Part shown: positions 43,224 through 52,362 of the stretch, in pieces | How positions within the stretch are numbered: the first letter of the stretch is position 1 | Layout of the letters: every line of letters begins with the position of its first letter | Source: Collinsella aerofaciens | GTDB taxonomy: Bacteria; Actinomycetota; Coriobacteriia; Coriobacteriales; Coriobacteriaceae | Reading direction: 5' to 3' | DNA length: 64,000 nucleotides | NCBI GenBank assembly: GCA_021639365.1 | Contig: JAJXHK010000004.1 | Coordinates: 1 to 64,000, forward strand | Program-made: the position numbers and the translations under genes | The notes under the pieces: model-generated | Database searches by the model: none | Seen by the model: only the letters and a program-made list of their open reading frames with translations | What the model was told of the DNA's origin: nothing

Positions 43224-44405
43224 ATGCTATTTGTAAATCAGCTGGTACATACGCTTGTTCCCGGCAGCGAGGGCGAGCCGGTCGATACCTCCTGCCGCAC
43301 CAACGCGGGCTTCGCCGCAAGCCTCATCTGCATTGGCCTCAACATCACTCTGTGCCTGGCCAAGGGCATCGCGGGCCTGCTCGCCGGCTCTGTCTCGCTC
43401 ATCGCCGACGCCTTCAACAACCTCTCCGACGCCTCGAGCAACATCGTGAGCCTGCTCGGGTTCCGCCTTGCCAGCCGCCCGGCAGACGAAGGCCACCCCT
43501 ATGGCCACGGCCGCTACGAGTACCTAGCCGGTCTGTTCGTCGCCGTCCTGGTTTGCGCCGTCGGCATCAACCTGATCCTCGAGTCGGTCACCAAGATCAT
43601 CAAGCCCTCCCCCACCGCCTACACGCTGGTCTCCCTAGCCACTCTCGTCTTGTCCATGCTCGTCAAATTCTGGATGGCCGCATTCAACCGCGCGCTGGGC
43701 AACCGCATCGATTCCGAAACACTCATTGCCACAGCACAGGACTCCAAAAACGACGTCATCACCTCGGGCTCGGTCTTGGCGGCGGCACTTATTTCGCAGA
43801 CGACCGGCTTTGACCTCGATGGCTGGGCAGGCCTGGGTGTGGGCATCTTCATCTGCATCAGCGGCATGGGCCTAGTGCGCGACGCCATCAGCCCGTTGCT
43901 GGGACAAGCGCCCGACCCCAAGCTCGTCCAGGCAATCCGCGACAAGATCATGTCGTATCCGCAGGTCCTAGGCACCCACGACCTGATGGTGCACGACTAC
44001 GGCCCCGGTCGTCAGTTTGCCAGCGCCCACGTGGAGATGCCCGGCGAGGGCGATGCGTTTGAGCACCACGAGATCCTGGACACCATCGAGCACGATATCA
44101 AACGGCAGATGGGCATCGGTATCACGCTGCACTGCGACCCCATCGCCACCACCGGCGACGACCTGCGCGGCTGGGTCAAGCGCGGCGTCATGCAGATCGA
44201 CCCCGCGCTCTCCATCCACGACCTGCACGAGCACGACGGGTTCGTTTCGTTTGACCTGGTGCGTCCCGACGGCTTTGACATATCCGACGAGGAGCTGCTG
44301 GAGCTCGTCACGCGCATCGTGCACGAGCGCCGGCCCAACGTCTCATGCGTCGTCACGTTTGATTCGGGCTTTAGCTCGCCCGACCGTCCAGCAGAGCAGC
44401 TGTAG
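43224..44405 (+). CDS. Cation diffusion facilitator family metal transporter
   Basis: A 393-residue proton-coupled exporter of divalent metal (Zn, Fe or Mn). The metal site residues are in DAFNNLSDASSN (second helix; Asp, Asn, Asp) and in the fifth helix (TAQDSKNDVITSG), and the conserved HPYGHGRYEY loop is present. The C-terminal cytoplasmic ZT-dimer domain (about residues 215-300) has His-rich GTHDLMVHDYGPG and HVEMP. A further roughly 90 residues after that domain are longer than usual. The ATG at 43224 has GTGAGGACG upstream; an ATG at 43203 has no binding site. The Asn in place of one Asp/His in the first motif fits the manganese/iron-type group. Confidence 0.92.
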   Translation: MLFVNQLVHTLVPGSEGEPVDTSCRTNAGFAASLICIGLNITLCLAKGIAGLLAGSVSLIADAFNNLSDASSNIVSLLGFRLASRPADEGHPYGHGRYEYLAGLFVAVLVCAVGINLILESVTKIIKPSPTAYTLVSLATLVLSMLVKFWMAAFNRALGNRIDSETLIATAQDSKNDVITSGSVLAAALISQTTGFDLDGWAGLGVGIFICISGMGLVRDAISPLLGQAPDPKLVQAIRDKIMSYPQVLGTHDLMVHDYGPGRQFASAHVEMPGEGDAFEHHEILDTIEHDIKRQMGIGITLHCDPIATTGDDLRGWVKRGVMQIDPALSIHDLHEHDGFVSFDLVRPDGFDISDEELLELVTRIVHERRPNVSCVVTFDSGFSSPDRPAEQL

Positions 44406-44417
44406 CCCACTTACCAG

Positions 44418-45407
44418 CTAGTTTCCCTGCGCGCCCGAGATGCCGTTTTGCAGCGCGTTCCAGGCATCCGTCGCCATGCCGCCCAAGTTCTGAGCGGTGT
44501 CGCCCAGGTTCTGGGCCGTGTCGCCCAGCTCTTGGGCCTTATCCCCAAGCTCCTGTGCCTTGTTGCTCAAGTCCTCCAGCGTATTGGAACTCGAGCTGTC
44601 GGTGCCGCTTTGGCCGTCGGGCGAGTTGCCCGAGCTATTCTTGTGCGTGAGTTGAATTTCGAGGTTGCCGTTGTCGTTATAGTAGGCAGAAGTAACGACC
44701 CAGTTAGCATCGACGACGGGCGTTGAGCCATCGTCGGTCAGGATCACGGCGTTCGAAAGGTCGGCTCCGCGCGACTTGAGGAGCTTCTTGGCGTTGGACC
44801 AGTACTGCCCCGGGATATCGCTCAGATCGACAGTGCCAGACGAGGCGGACTCGGTTTGCTCGGCAGTGGTATCGGCCGTTGAGCTCCCTCGCTTGTTGAG
44901 CATGCCCGACACAATGGCAAACACAACCGACAGCGCAAAGAAGATCGCCAGCACGATGAGGATCTTCTTGATCACGCTCGACGAACGCGACGTTTTCCTC
45001 TCTTCGTCCTCGCCATATTGCGGAATCGACTTGGGGTACTCGCGATACGGCTCGCGCGACTCGTAGCGAGGCTGCGCCGTGCGAGGCATATACGTCGTCT
45101 GCTGAGGCTGCGGAATGGGATTCTGCGGCAGGCCATCATAGGGATTCGGCGTCGAGGCAGCATAAGAATCCTGCGGTGCGTAATCAAACGGATCCGGAGC
45201 TGCGTTGCCATAGGGGCCTTGCGAAGATGTAGCGTAAGAATCCTGCGCCGTGTCGCCATAGCCCATAACCCGGGTGGGCCCGGCAGAAGGCTGCGTCGCG
45301 GCGGGGTCGGTATAACCGGGGTTGGGAACAACGCGGGTCGCATCGGCGCTATCGCCAGCCTGCGCGGAACCGTAGCCGCCCATCACGGTTGTCTTGTCCT
45401 GATCCAT
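44418..45407 (-). CDS. Membrane protein with Pro/Tyr/Gln-rich N-terminus and tandem helical tail
   Basis: A 329-residue protein. The N-terminal 135 residues are Pro-, Tyr-, Gln- and Asp-rich and contain three similar TTVMGGYG, ATRVVPNPGY and PTRVMGYGD segments; a single membrane helix (KILIVLAIFFALSVVFAIV) follows and then an extracellular part of about 150 residues. This ends in a tandem repeat of seven-residue units, KAQELGD, KAQELGD, TAQNLGD, TAQNLGG. The Thr-rich segments recall Ser/Thr-kinase substrates bound by FHA domains, but no such partner is adjacent. The ATG at 45407 is preceded by only a weak AAGGAA-like site. Function unknown. Confidence 0.75.
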   Translation of the reverse strand: MDQDKTTVMGGYGSAQAGDSADATRVVPNPGYTDPAATQPSAGPTRVMGYGDTAQDSYATSSQGPYGNAAPDPFDYAPQDSYAASTPNPYDGLPQNPIPQPQQTTYMPRTAQPRYESREPYREYPKSIPQYGEDEERKTSRSSSVIKKILIVLAIFFALSVVFAIVSGMLNKRGSSTADTTAEQTESASSGTVDLSDIPGQYWSNAKKLLKSRGADLSNAVILTDDGSTPVVDANWVVTSAYYNDNGNLEIQLTHKNSSGNSPDGQSGTDSSSSNTLEDLSNKAQELGDKAQELGDTAQNLGDTAQNLGGMATDAWNALQNGISGAQGN

Positions 45408-45525
45408 GCAACGATTCCTTTCCGTCGCGCGTGAGCATCAAGTTATCCATGCATTCTACCCGCGCAAAAGCCTATGACGGGCAGAGTCCGTCGGTATCTA
45501 CAAGACATGCGCGGGCCTAAGGATC

Positions 45526-45561
45526 AAAAAGCCCCGCCGTGCCTTGTGGGCGCGGCGGGGC
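45526..45561 (-). terminator. Intrinsic terminator after fhs
   Basis: On the minus strand GCCCCGCCGC pairs with GCGGCGGGGC-type arms (45552-45561 and 45531-45540, one mismatch) followed by TTTTTG. It lies about 25 bases after the fhs stop. Confidence 0.9.
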
Positions 45562-45586
45562 GGGCTAGCAGCTATGGACAGCAGGC

Positions 45587-47254
45587 TTAGAACAGGCCGG
45601 TGATGTTGCCGTCGTTGTCGACGTCGATGTTTTCGGCCGCGGGCACCTTGGGCAGACCAGGCATGGTCAGAACACTGCCGGTCAGCGCGACCACAAAGTG
45701 GGCGCCGGCAGAAACCTTGAGCTCACGCACGGTGATGCGGAAGTTCTCGGGAGCGCCCAGGGCCTTGGCGTTGTCGCTAAAGCTGTACTGCGTCTTGGCG
45801 ACGCACACCGGCAGGTTGCCAAAGCCGTTCTCGCGCAGCTCGGCGAGCTGGCGCTTGGCAGCCGGCGTAAAGTCGACGCCGTCGGCGCGGTAAACCTTGG
45901 TGGCAACGGCCTCGAGGGCGTCGGCCACATCGGCACCGTCCTCATAGGCAAACTTGAGCTCGCTCGGCTGCTCAATCAGACGCATGACCTCATCGGCCAG
46001 CTCGAGCGCGCCCTCGCCGCCCTTGGCCCAGACTTCGGAAAGCTTAACGTTGACGCCGAGCTTCTGGCACTCGGACTCGATGAGCTCGAGCTCGGCCTCG
46101 GTGTCCGTCGGGAAGCGGTTGATGGCGACCACGCAGGGCAGACCGTAGACATTCTGGATGTTATCGACGTGGCGCAGCAGGTTGGGCATGCCGGCCTTGA
46201 GGGCCTCGAGGTTCTCCTCGTTGAGGTCGGCCTTGGCGACACCGCCGTTGTACTTAAGCGCACGAGCGGTCGCGACGATTACGACAGCGCTGGGGCGAAC
46301 GCCCGTCATGCGGCACTTGATGTCGAGGAACTTCTCAGCACCCAGATCGGCACCGAAGCCGGCCTCGGTAATGGCGACATCGCCAAAGCGCATCGCCATA
46401 CGCGTGGCCATGATAGAGTTGCAGCCGTGGGCAATGTTGGCGAAGGGGCCGCCGTGGACAAACGCGGGCGTGCCCTCGAGCGTTTGCACCAAGTTGGGCT
46501 TGAGCGCGTCCTTAAGCAACGCAGCCATGGCACCCTGGGCCTTAAGGTCGCGGGCACGGACGGGCTCGCCGGCAAAGCTGTAGCCGACGACGATCTCGCC
46601 CAGGCGCTCCTTGAGGTCGTTAATGCTCGTAGACAGGCACAGGATTGCCATGACCTCGGAGGCGACGGTGATATCGAAGCCGTCCTCGCGCGGCACGCCC
46701 TGGGCCTTACCGCCAATACCGTCGATGACGTGGCGCAGCTGACGGTCGTTCATATCGACGACGCGCTTCCAAGTGATGCGTTTAACGTCAATACCGAGTT
46801 GATTGCCCTGCTGGATGTGGTTATCAAGCATGGCGGCCAGCAGGTTGTTGGCAGCACCGATGGCATGGAAGTCGCCGGTAAAGTGCAGGTTGATATCCTC
46901 CATGGGGATGACCTGAGCCCAGCCGCCGCCGGCAGCGCCGCCCTTAACGCCAAAGACGGGGCCGAGCGAAGGCTCGCGCAGGGCCACGGCACTCTTGACG
47001 CCGCGTCGGCGCAAGCCATCGGCCAGACCGATGGTCGTGGTGGTCTTACCCTCGCCCGCAGGCGTTGGGTTGATAGCAGTCACGAGGACGAGCTTGGCCT
47101 GGTGGTCAGTCGGCTCGTTGAGCAGTGAATAGTCGACCTTAGCCTTGTCGAAGCCGTACGGAATAAGGTGCTTAACGTCGACGCCGGCGTTCTTGGCCAC
47201 CTCGGTAATAGGCAGCGGCGTGACAGAACGTGCGATTTCGATGTCAGTAGGCAT
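45587..47254 (-). CDS. fhs: Formate-tetrahydrofolate ligase
   Basis: A 555-residue ATP-dependent ligase making 10-formyl-tetrahydrofolate from formate. The P-loop [18 protein letters not shown] (about residue 65), the [29 protein letters not shown] [14 protein letters not shown] segment and the C-terminal tetrahydrofolate-binding region ([16 protein letters not shown]) are present. The length fits the family. The ATG at 47254 has AAAGGA nine bases upstream. It feeds the FolD/FchA reactions encoded at 35-36.5 kb. It has its own terminator. Confidence 0.97.
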   Translation of the reverse strand: MPTDIEIARSVTPLPITEVAKNAGVDVKHLIPYGFDKAKVDYSLLNEPTDHQAKLVLVTAINPTPAGEGKTTTTIGLADGLRRRGVKSAVALREPSLGPVFGVKGGAAGGGWAQVIPMEDINLHFTGDFHAIGAANNLLAAMLDNHIQQGNQLGIDVKRITWKRVVDMNDRQLRHVIDGIGGKAQGVPREDGFDITVASEVMAILCLSTSINDLKERLGEIVVGYSFAGEPVRARDLKAQGAMAALLKDALKPNLVQTLEGTPAFVHGGPFANIAHGCNSIMATRMAMRFGDVAITEAGFGADLGAEKFLDIKCRMTGVRPSAVVIVATARALKYNGGVAKADLNEENLEALKAGMPNLLRHVDNIQNVYGLPCVVAINRFPTDTEAELELIESECQKLGVNVKLSEVWAKGGEGALELADEVMRLIEQPSELKFAYEDGADVADALEAVATKVYRADGVDFTPAAKRQLAELRENGFGNLPVCVAKTQYSFSDNAKALGAPENFRITVRELKVSAGAHFVVALTGSVLTMPGLPKVPAAENIDVDNDGNITGLF

Positions 47255-47398
47255 GGGCGGTCCTTTCGTTACCGAATGAGAAAAAGACCAATTCAGCATA
47301 GCACGGGCGCGCAATAGTAAAACACCCATAACCGATGAACGGCGATATGTTTACCCGATGCCCAGCGATAGCCCAACAGCCCGCCAAAACAAAGCGCC

Positions 47399-48466
47399 CT
47401 AAACGGTAGGTTCAATCCCCAGGTGCTCAAAGGTGCGAAGGGTTGCCTGACGGCCCTGCGGCGTACGAATCATCAACCCGCACTGCAGCAGATAGGGCTC
47501 ATAGACATCCTCGAGCGTGCCCGGGTCCTCGCCCACCGCGCTGGCAAGGGTCGTAAGTCCCACGGCACGACCGGAGAACGTCTTAGCGAGCGTCTCCAAA
47601 ATGCGAATATCCATCCAGTCCAGACCGAGCTCATCGATCTCGAAGAACTCGAGCGCCTGGCGACAGATATCGAGCTCGATGGGACCGTTGCCGCGCACCT
47701 GTGCGTAATCGCGCACGCGCTTGAGCAGGCGGTTGGCAAGACGTGGCGTACCGCGCGAACGCGAGCCGATCTCGAGTGCACTGGGATGGTCGATCGTCAC
47801 GCCCAGGATAGTCGCCGAGCGCGTCACAATCTGCGCGAGCTCCTCGACCGTGTAGTAATCCAGGCGATATGAAATGCCAAAGCGGTCGCGCAACGGGCCG
47901 GTCAACATGCCTGAGCGGGTCGTTGCCGCTACCAGCGTAAACTTGGGAATATCCAGGCGAATCGAGCGCGCCGCCGGACCCTTGCCAATCACGATATCGA
48001 GGGCAAAGTCCTCCATCGCGGGGTACAGGACCTCCTCGACCGAGCGGTTGAGGCGGTGGATCTCGTCGATAAACAGCACATCACCCGGCTGCAAGTTAGT
48101 AAGGATGGCTGCCAGGTCGCCGGTGCGCGCGATGGCAGGGCCACTCGTGGTCTTGATCTGAGCGCCCAGCTCGTTGGCGATAACCGTAGCCAGCGTGGTC
48201 TTGCCCAGACCCGGAGGGCCCGAGAAGATCACGTGGTCGAGCGTCTCGCCACGGCTCTGCGCCGCTTCGATCAACACGCGCAGGCTCTGCTTGATATGCT
48301 CCTGGCCGCAGTAATCGTCCAGGCGCTGGGGGCGCAGGGTACGGTCGACATCGAGGTCCTCGGGCGTCAGCTCCGAGCCCACCATGCGCTCGCCATGCGC
48401 CATGGATGCCGCCGGCGAGTTGCCGGGCGTCGCCCACAGGTCCTGAGAGTCATCGGCTTCCCACAT
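47399..48466 (-). CDS. ruvB: Holliday junction branch migration ATPase RuvB
   Basis: A 355-residue AAA+ ATPase that drives branch migration with RuvA. Walker [12 protein letters not shown], Walker [11 protein letters not shown], the sensor [15 protein letters not shown] and the C-terminal winged-helix part ending [11 protein letters not shown] are present. The ATG at 48466 shares its A with the TGA of ruvA (TGATG); a GTG one codon earlier is possible. It is the last gene of ruvC-ruvA-ruvB. Confidence 0.97.
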   Translation of the reverse strand: MWEADDSQDLWATPGNSPAASMAHGERMVGSELTPEDLDVDRTLRPQRLDDYCGQEHIKQSLRVLIEAAQSRGETLDHVIFSGPPGLGKTTLATVIANELGAQIKTTSGPAIARTGDLAAILTNLQPGDVLFIDEIHRLNRSVEEVLYPAMEDFALDIVIGKGPAARSIRLDIPKFTLVAATTRSGMLTGPLRDRFGISYRLDYYTVEELAQIVTRSATILGVTIDHPSALEIGSRSRGTPRLANRLLKRVRDYAQVRGNGPIELDICRQALEFFEIDELGLDWMDIRILETLAKTFSGRAVGLTTLASAVGEDPGTLEDVYEPYLLQCGLMIRTPQGRQATLRTFEHLGIEPTV

Positions 48467-49086
48467 CACGCATCCATTCCAAGTCGCTTAAGCGCCGCGC
48501 CGAGCAGATCCTCGACACGCATATTCTGCCCATCATACCCGCTCAGGGCAACATCGGTCTCCTGCGGGCTAAAGCCCATGGAAAGGAGCGCCGCGCAGGC
48601 ATCATCGATCGCCGAGGGAGCGGCAGCGGGCACGGGCATCGCAACCTGTCCGGGAATCACGTCGACCGGCACAAAGCCCTTGTCCTTGGCAAAGGTACTC
48701 TTGAGCTCCAGGATCAGACGCTGAGCCGTCTTTTTGCCCACACCGGGCACCTTGGCCATGCCCTTGTCGTCCTCGGCCATCACCAGCGAATACAATTGCC
48801 CCACGGTATAGGTGGAAAGCACGGCGAGCGCCAAGCGCGGACCAACGCCCGAGACAGACACGAGCCGATCGAACATCGTGCGCTCATCCTTAGAGGAAAA
48901 ACCGAAAAGTGTCATGGCGTCCTCGCGCACCTGCATACGCGTGTAGAGGCGGACCTCGCCGCCGGGCGTCGGCAACGTGGCCGCAGTACTGCCCGAGATG
49001 CCGAGCTCAAAGCCAACGCCCGACACATCGACGACAGCAGAGCTCATCGTGGCCTCGACAAGCGTTCCGTGGAGCTGGGAAATCAT
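48466..49086 (-). CDS. ruvA: Holliday junction DNA-binding protein RuvA
   Basis: A 206-residue protein with the three RuvA domains: the N-terminal OB-fold (MISQLHGTL...GVGFEL), a pair of helix-hairpin-helix motifs ([14 protein letters not shown] and [16 protein letters not shown]) and a C-terminal UBA-like domain ([11 protein letters not shown]) joined by a flexible linker. It tetramerises on four-way junctions and recruits RuvB. It overlaps both neighbours in TGATG arrangements. Confidence 0.97.
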   Translation of the reverse strand: MISQLHGTLVEATMSSAVVDVSGVGFELGISGSTAATLPTPGGEVRLYTRMQVREDAMTLFGFSSKDERTMFDRLVSVSGVGPRLALAVLSTYTVGQLYSLVMAEDDKGMAKVPGVGKKTAQRLILELKSTFAKDKGFVPVDVIPGQVAMPVPAAAPSAIDDACAALLSMGFSPQETDVALSGYDGQNMRVEDLLGAALKRLGMDA

Positions 49087-49607
49087 CAGTATCCGGTTCC
49101 TCTCTGTTGATAGAACTCGCCGCCGGTAAGCGCCCGGGTGCGGCTGAGGTTAACGTGGCAGATGGCGCAGGCCAGGGCATCGGCGGCATGGTCGGGATGC
49201 GGGTCGTGATCGAGCTGCGTGAGCGTGCGCACCATGTAGGCGACCTGCCGCTTATCTGCGGCACCGGTACCCACCACAGCCTGCTTAATCTGCATAGGCG
49301 TGTACTCGCCGATCTCGAGCGCGCATTCCGAAAGCGCCACGAGTGCAGCGCCGCGGGCATGCGCCGTAGGGATGGCCGAGCGAACGTTGGCGCCAAAGTA
49401 AATGCTCTCGATGGCAGCGGTATCGGGTCGATAACGCTCCACGACGCCCTTGAGGTCGCGGGCGATATGCGACAGGCGCACCGCGAGCGGACTTCCGGCA
49501 CTGGTCTCGATGCAGCCATAGGCACGGCAGCGAACCTCGCCACGCCGCTCCTCGATAATCCCCCAACCCGTATGAGCCAAACCGGGGTCGATACCCAAGA
49601 TAACCAA
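49086..49607 (-). CDS. ruvC: Crossover junction endodeoxyribonuclease RuvC
   Basis: A 173-residue resolvase cutting Holliday junctions. The catalytic acids are visible in GIDPGLAHTGWG (first Asp), IESIYFG (Glu) and DHAADALA (final Asp pair). The best start is a TTG at 49607, five bases after GGGGAGG; an upstream GTG at 49628 lacks a binding site. The stop overlaps the ruvA start. Confidence 0.96.
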   Translation of the reverse strand: MVILGIDPGLAHTGWGIIEERRGEVRCRAYGCIETSAGSPLAVRLSHIARDLKGVVERYRPDTAAIESIYFGANVRSAIPTAHARGAALVALSECALEIGEYTPMQIKQAVVGTGAADKRQVAYMVRTLTQLDHDPHPDHAADALACAICHVNLSRTRALTGGEFYQQRGTGY

Positions 49608-49744
49608 GCCAACCTCCCCTCGCCACAAGCGCAGCGCAAGACAAGGCCCCGCGCATCATTCACGAACGTCTGTTCTAGAATAACACAACGGGGCCAAGAT
49701 GCTTAGTTGAAGTGTCGGGGTTGGAAGCGAATCCTATCCCATAG

Positions 49745-51730
49745 TTAGTTCTGCGAGAAAAAAGGAAACTGACGGGGATCCACCGGCGGATGCGGCATCG
49801 GCGTGCCCTGGGGTCCACCCTGCGGGCCACCCTGGCCGCCCATCATCTTATCGATGGCGTCCTGGACCTCGCCCTCAAACTTCTTCATGCCCTCGTGCAG
49901 GCGGCGCTGGCCGTCCTCGGAGCGCAGCTCCTCCATCTGCTCGGGCGAAATACCCAGCAGCTCACCCAAAATGCCCATCATCTCACCGCGCATACGGTCA
50001 CTCGTATCGTCGTCGGCAAAGCGACGCACCTCGGCGCGCGCCAGCGAATCAACCGTCATGCGCTCCTTGCCGTTGAGCCCCAGATCGGACCACGCAAGCA
50101 TGTACGGCCAGGCGCGCTCGGCAAACGAACGGGCAGAGACGATCGGCACCGTCGGCAGCATGCGGCGGGCGGCCTCGCCCTGACGCACGAGCATCAGCAG
50201 CAGCGAGCAGGCCTCAGGCTTGCCAGCGGCCATCGGGATGTCGTCGAAAGATCGATTGCGGTCCACGTGCGACTCGAGCGCACCATCGACCTCACCCGGC
50301 TCAAGCCCGCCGAGCAGCTGCGCCGCGCGGTCGAGCATATCGACCGGACCGTCGAGCGTCGAGAGCGCCTGCGCCAGCACTCGCTCCATACAATCTTCCA
50401 CCGCGTTGAGCGTCACGAGCTCTTGGGGCACCACGGCAGACGTGCGGTTGCGCACGCGCGCCACAAACTCAAGCGTCGACAGGTACACATCGCCAAAGGG
50501 CGCGTAATCGCCCTGGTAGCCGCCGCAAAGCGCCGGCGCCGCCAGCGCGTACTCGGTTTTGGACAGTGGGCTCAGCGCCATCGCACCCAGCTCGAGCGCC
50601 GTGTCCTCCAGCATGAGGCCCAGCGTGCGCGAGCGCAGACGCTCGGCATCGCCCGCCGACACGTCGCGATCGAGCACACGTGCCGCATCCGGTGCATCGC
50701 GCTCGACGGTGCGAATGTGCAGACGCTCGGCGATGGCGCGGACGGCGGCACAGCGGGCAGCCTCGGCCTCTTCCTGCGCCGGCGTAAAGATACGGTTGCG
50801 CCCCAGCACCAGGCCAATCACATTACGCGGGCCCAGAGCGTCGACGGCCAGCGCCGCCAGCAGGGACGACGGCAAGTCACCCTCGAGTGCCACCACAGCA
50901 CGCGACGCACCGTGGGCTCGGGCGTTGTCGCGCACGGCGAGCACCAGCGCCTGCCACAGCCACTCCTCGGAACGGAACTCGGGCAGTTCGTGATCTTCCA
51001 GGGCATCGAGCATCACGCCGCGCTGAATCTCCTGAACCAGCAGGCTCTCCTCAAAACACGGCGCCTGGGCCACCACGCGACCGCAGTCGTCGAGCACAAA
51101 CGAACCGCCGGTATACACCGACTCGTCATAGGCACCGACCGGAGCCATGCAGGCAAACCACACGCTGCGCTTGGATGCGATCTTGCGGTAAGCGCCGCTG
51201 CGAACGGCGGCAATGGCAGCAGTCTCGCGGTCGGTCATGTCAAACGCGTTGAATTGGAAATACGCAATGAGGTCAACACCGGTCGGCAACATCTCGAGCT
51301 CGCGGTCCAAGTCAAAAATCACGGCGATGCGCACGCCGTCCACGTCGAACACCGGCGGCGCCCAACGCGTGTCGTTGTTCTCGCCACGCTGCAGGGCAAT
51401 GCTCGAACGCGCCGGCACCACATGACCGTCCTTGAGCATCATGTAGTCGAGTAGCGGCTGGCCCTCAAACGAAACCGCCGCGGGCACGATGCAGATCATG
51501 TCAAGCTCCTGGATACGCTCGGCGACACCAGTCAAGCCGGCAAACATGTCGTGCTCAAAGTCGGCAGCGCCCACCAGGCCCCCGGGTATGGCGCCCATAA
51601 AGAGCGGAGCCGGAACGCACAGTACGCGCGCCCCGCGCTCGTGGGCCAGACGAGCCTGGTCCTCGATGCGGCCGCAAATGCCCTCAATATCACCCAGGCG
51701 CATATCGATCTGTGCAAGTGCGAGCTTCAT
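49745..51730 (-). CDS. Degenerate glutamine-dependent NAD synthetase-like protein (pseudoenzyme)
   Basis: A 661-residue protein with the two-domain layout of NadE: an N-terminal nitrilase-fold domain (1-265) and a C-terminal synthetase domain (275-530), followed by an extra helical region and a Gly/Pro tail. Key residues are missing. The nitrilase Glu of PEL is Ala41, no Lys occurs in residues 101-125, and the Cys of ICED aligns with Asp140. The ATP loop SGGxDS is EGDLPSS (283-289), so the Asp is a Pro, yet the flanking AALAVDALGPRNVIG is clearly NadE. It starts 10 bases before the SOR stop region, after a plausible AAAGGG site. It probably has a regulatory or binding role. Confidence 0.82.
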   Translation of the reverse strand: MKLALAQIDMRLGDIEGICGRIEDQARLAHERGARVLCVPAPLFMGAIPGGLVGAADFEHDMFAGLTGVAERIQELDMICIVPAAVSFEGQPLLDYMMLKDGHVVPARSSIALQRGENNDTRWAPPVFDVDGVRIAVIFDLDRELEMLPTGVDLIAYFQFNAFDMTDRETAAIAAVRSGAYRKIASKRSVWFACMAPVGAYDESVYTGGSFVLDDCGRVVAQAPCFEESLLVQEIQRGVMLDALEDHELPEFRSEEWLWQALVLAVRDNARAHGASRAVVALEGDLPSSLLAALAVDALGPRNVIGLVLGRNRIFTPAQEEAEAARCAAVRAIAERLHIRTVERDAPDAARVLDRDVSAGDAERLRSRTLGLMLEDTALELGAMALSPLSKTEYALAAPALCGGYQGDYAPFGDVYLSTLEFVARVRNRTSAVVPQELVTLNAVEDCMERVLAQALSTLDGPVDMLDRAAQLLGGLEPGEVDGALESHVDRNRSFDDIPMAAGKPEACSLLLMLVRQGEAARRMLPTVPIVSARSFAERAWPYMLAWSDLGLNGKERMTVDSLARAEVRRFADDDTSDRMRGEMMGILGELLGISPEQMEELRSEDGQRRLHEGMKKFEGEVQDAIDKMMGGQGGPQGGPQGTPMPHPPVDPRQFPFFSQN

Positions 51731-51847
51731 GGCTCAGCCCTTTCCGTCGTAAACCATCGTTGTCGTAGTAAAAGCGCCGGCCGCATGATGCAGTCGGCGC
51801 TCGCATGTGCATATGCTAGCTATGATACCCCGAGCGGGGGCGCGCTC

Positions 51848-52210
51848 CTAGAACGTCGCGGACCACAGCCCGTGCAGGTTGCAATAGGCATAGACGGTAC
51901 CGGTCTTGGAGCCGCCGGCAAAAAACGTCGCGGGCTTCATGCCGGGCTCAAGGTAATGGACCTCTAAGCGGCCCTCGGCCTCAAGGGCGATCCACTCAAT
52001 ATAGTGCTCGGGCAGGCTGGGGTGCTCGACCGAGCCAACGCGTGCGCGAATCACGTGACCGTCGCGCTCGGTCTCGACAACAGGCACGTGCTTCTCGTGC
52101 GCCGCATCCTCAGTGTTTGCGGTCAGTTCCGTGCAACCGGCAGGGGTTGCAACGTCGTTGCCCAGGGCGGCAATGAGCTTGCCATCGGGGTCCTTAAAGA
52201 ATTTCGCCAT
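51848..52210 (-). CDS. Superoxide reductase (desulfoferrodoxin family, single iron centre)
   Basis: A 120-residue cytoplasmic enzyme reducing superoxide to peroxide, useful to an anaerobe during air exposure. The Fe(His)4Cys site is visible as HEKHVP (two His), PEHYIEW (His) and CNLHG (Cys and His) in the expected order. The N-terminal CxxC pairs of the desulforedoxin-type centre I are absent, so it belongs to the one-iron neelaredoxin-like group. The ATG at 52210 has AAAGGAGA six bases upstream; a longer upstream frame has no support. Confidence 0.92.
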   Translation of the reverse strand: MAKFFKDPDGKLIAALGNDVATPAGCTELTANTEDAAHEKHVPVVETERDGHVIRARVGSVEHPSLPEHYIEWIALEAEGRLEVHYLEPGMKPATFFAGGSKTGTVYAYCNLHGLWSATF

Positions 52211-52362
52211 GATGTTCTCCTTTGCTGATGTGCCAATATGTTCTTGATGGTTCTTATGCCCAAAGGCAGACAAACCATCCACGACATTGCAAATGAACAC
52301 ATAACGGGCGGGGACGATGGGGCAGCGTGTGCCATCCGCCCAGGCGGCCCCACCCGAGCGGG

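Noticed and set aside
44520..44590. Tandem repeats that could suggest a CRISPR array
   Set aside because: The 21-base periodicity codes for the heptad helical repeats of the protein at 44418-45407; there are no spacers or cas genes.
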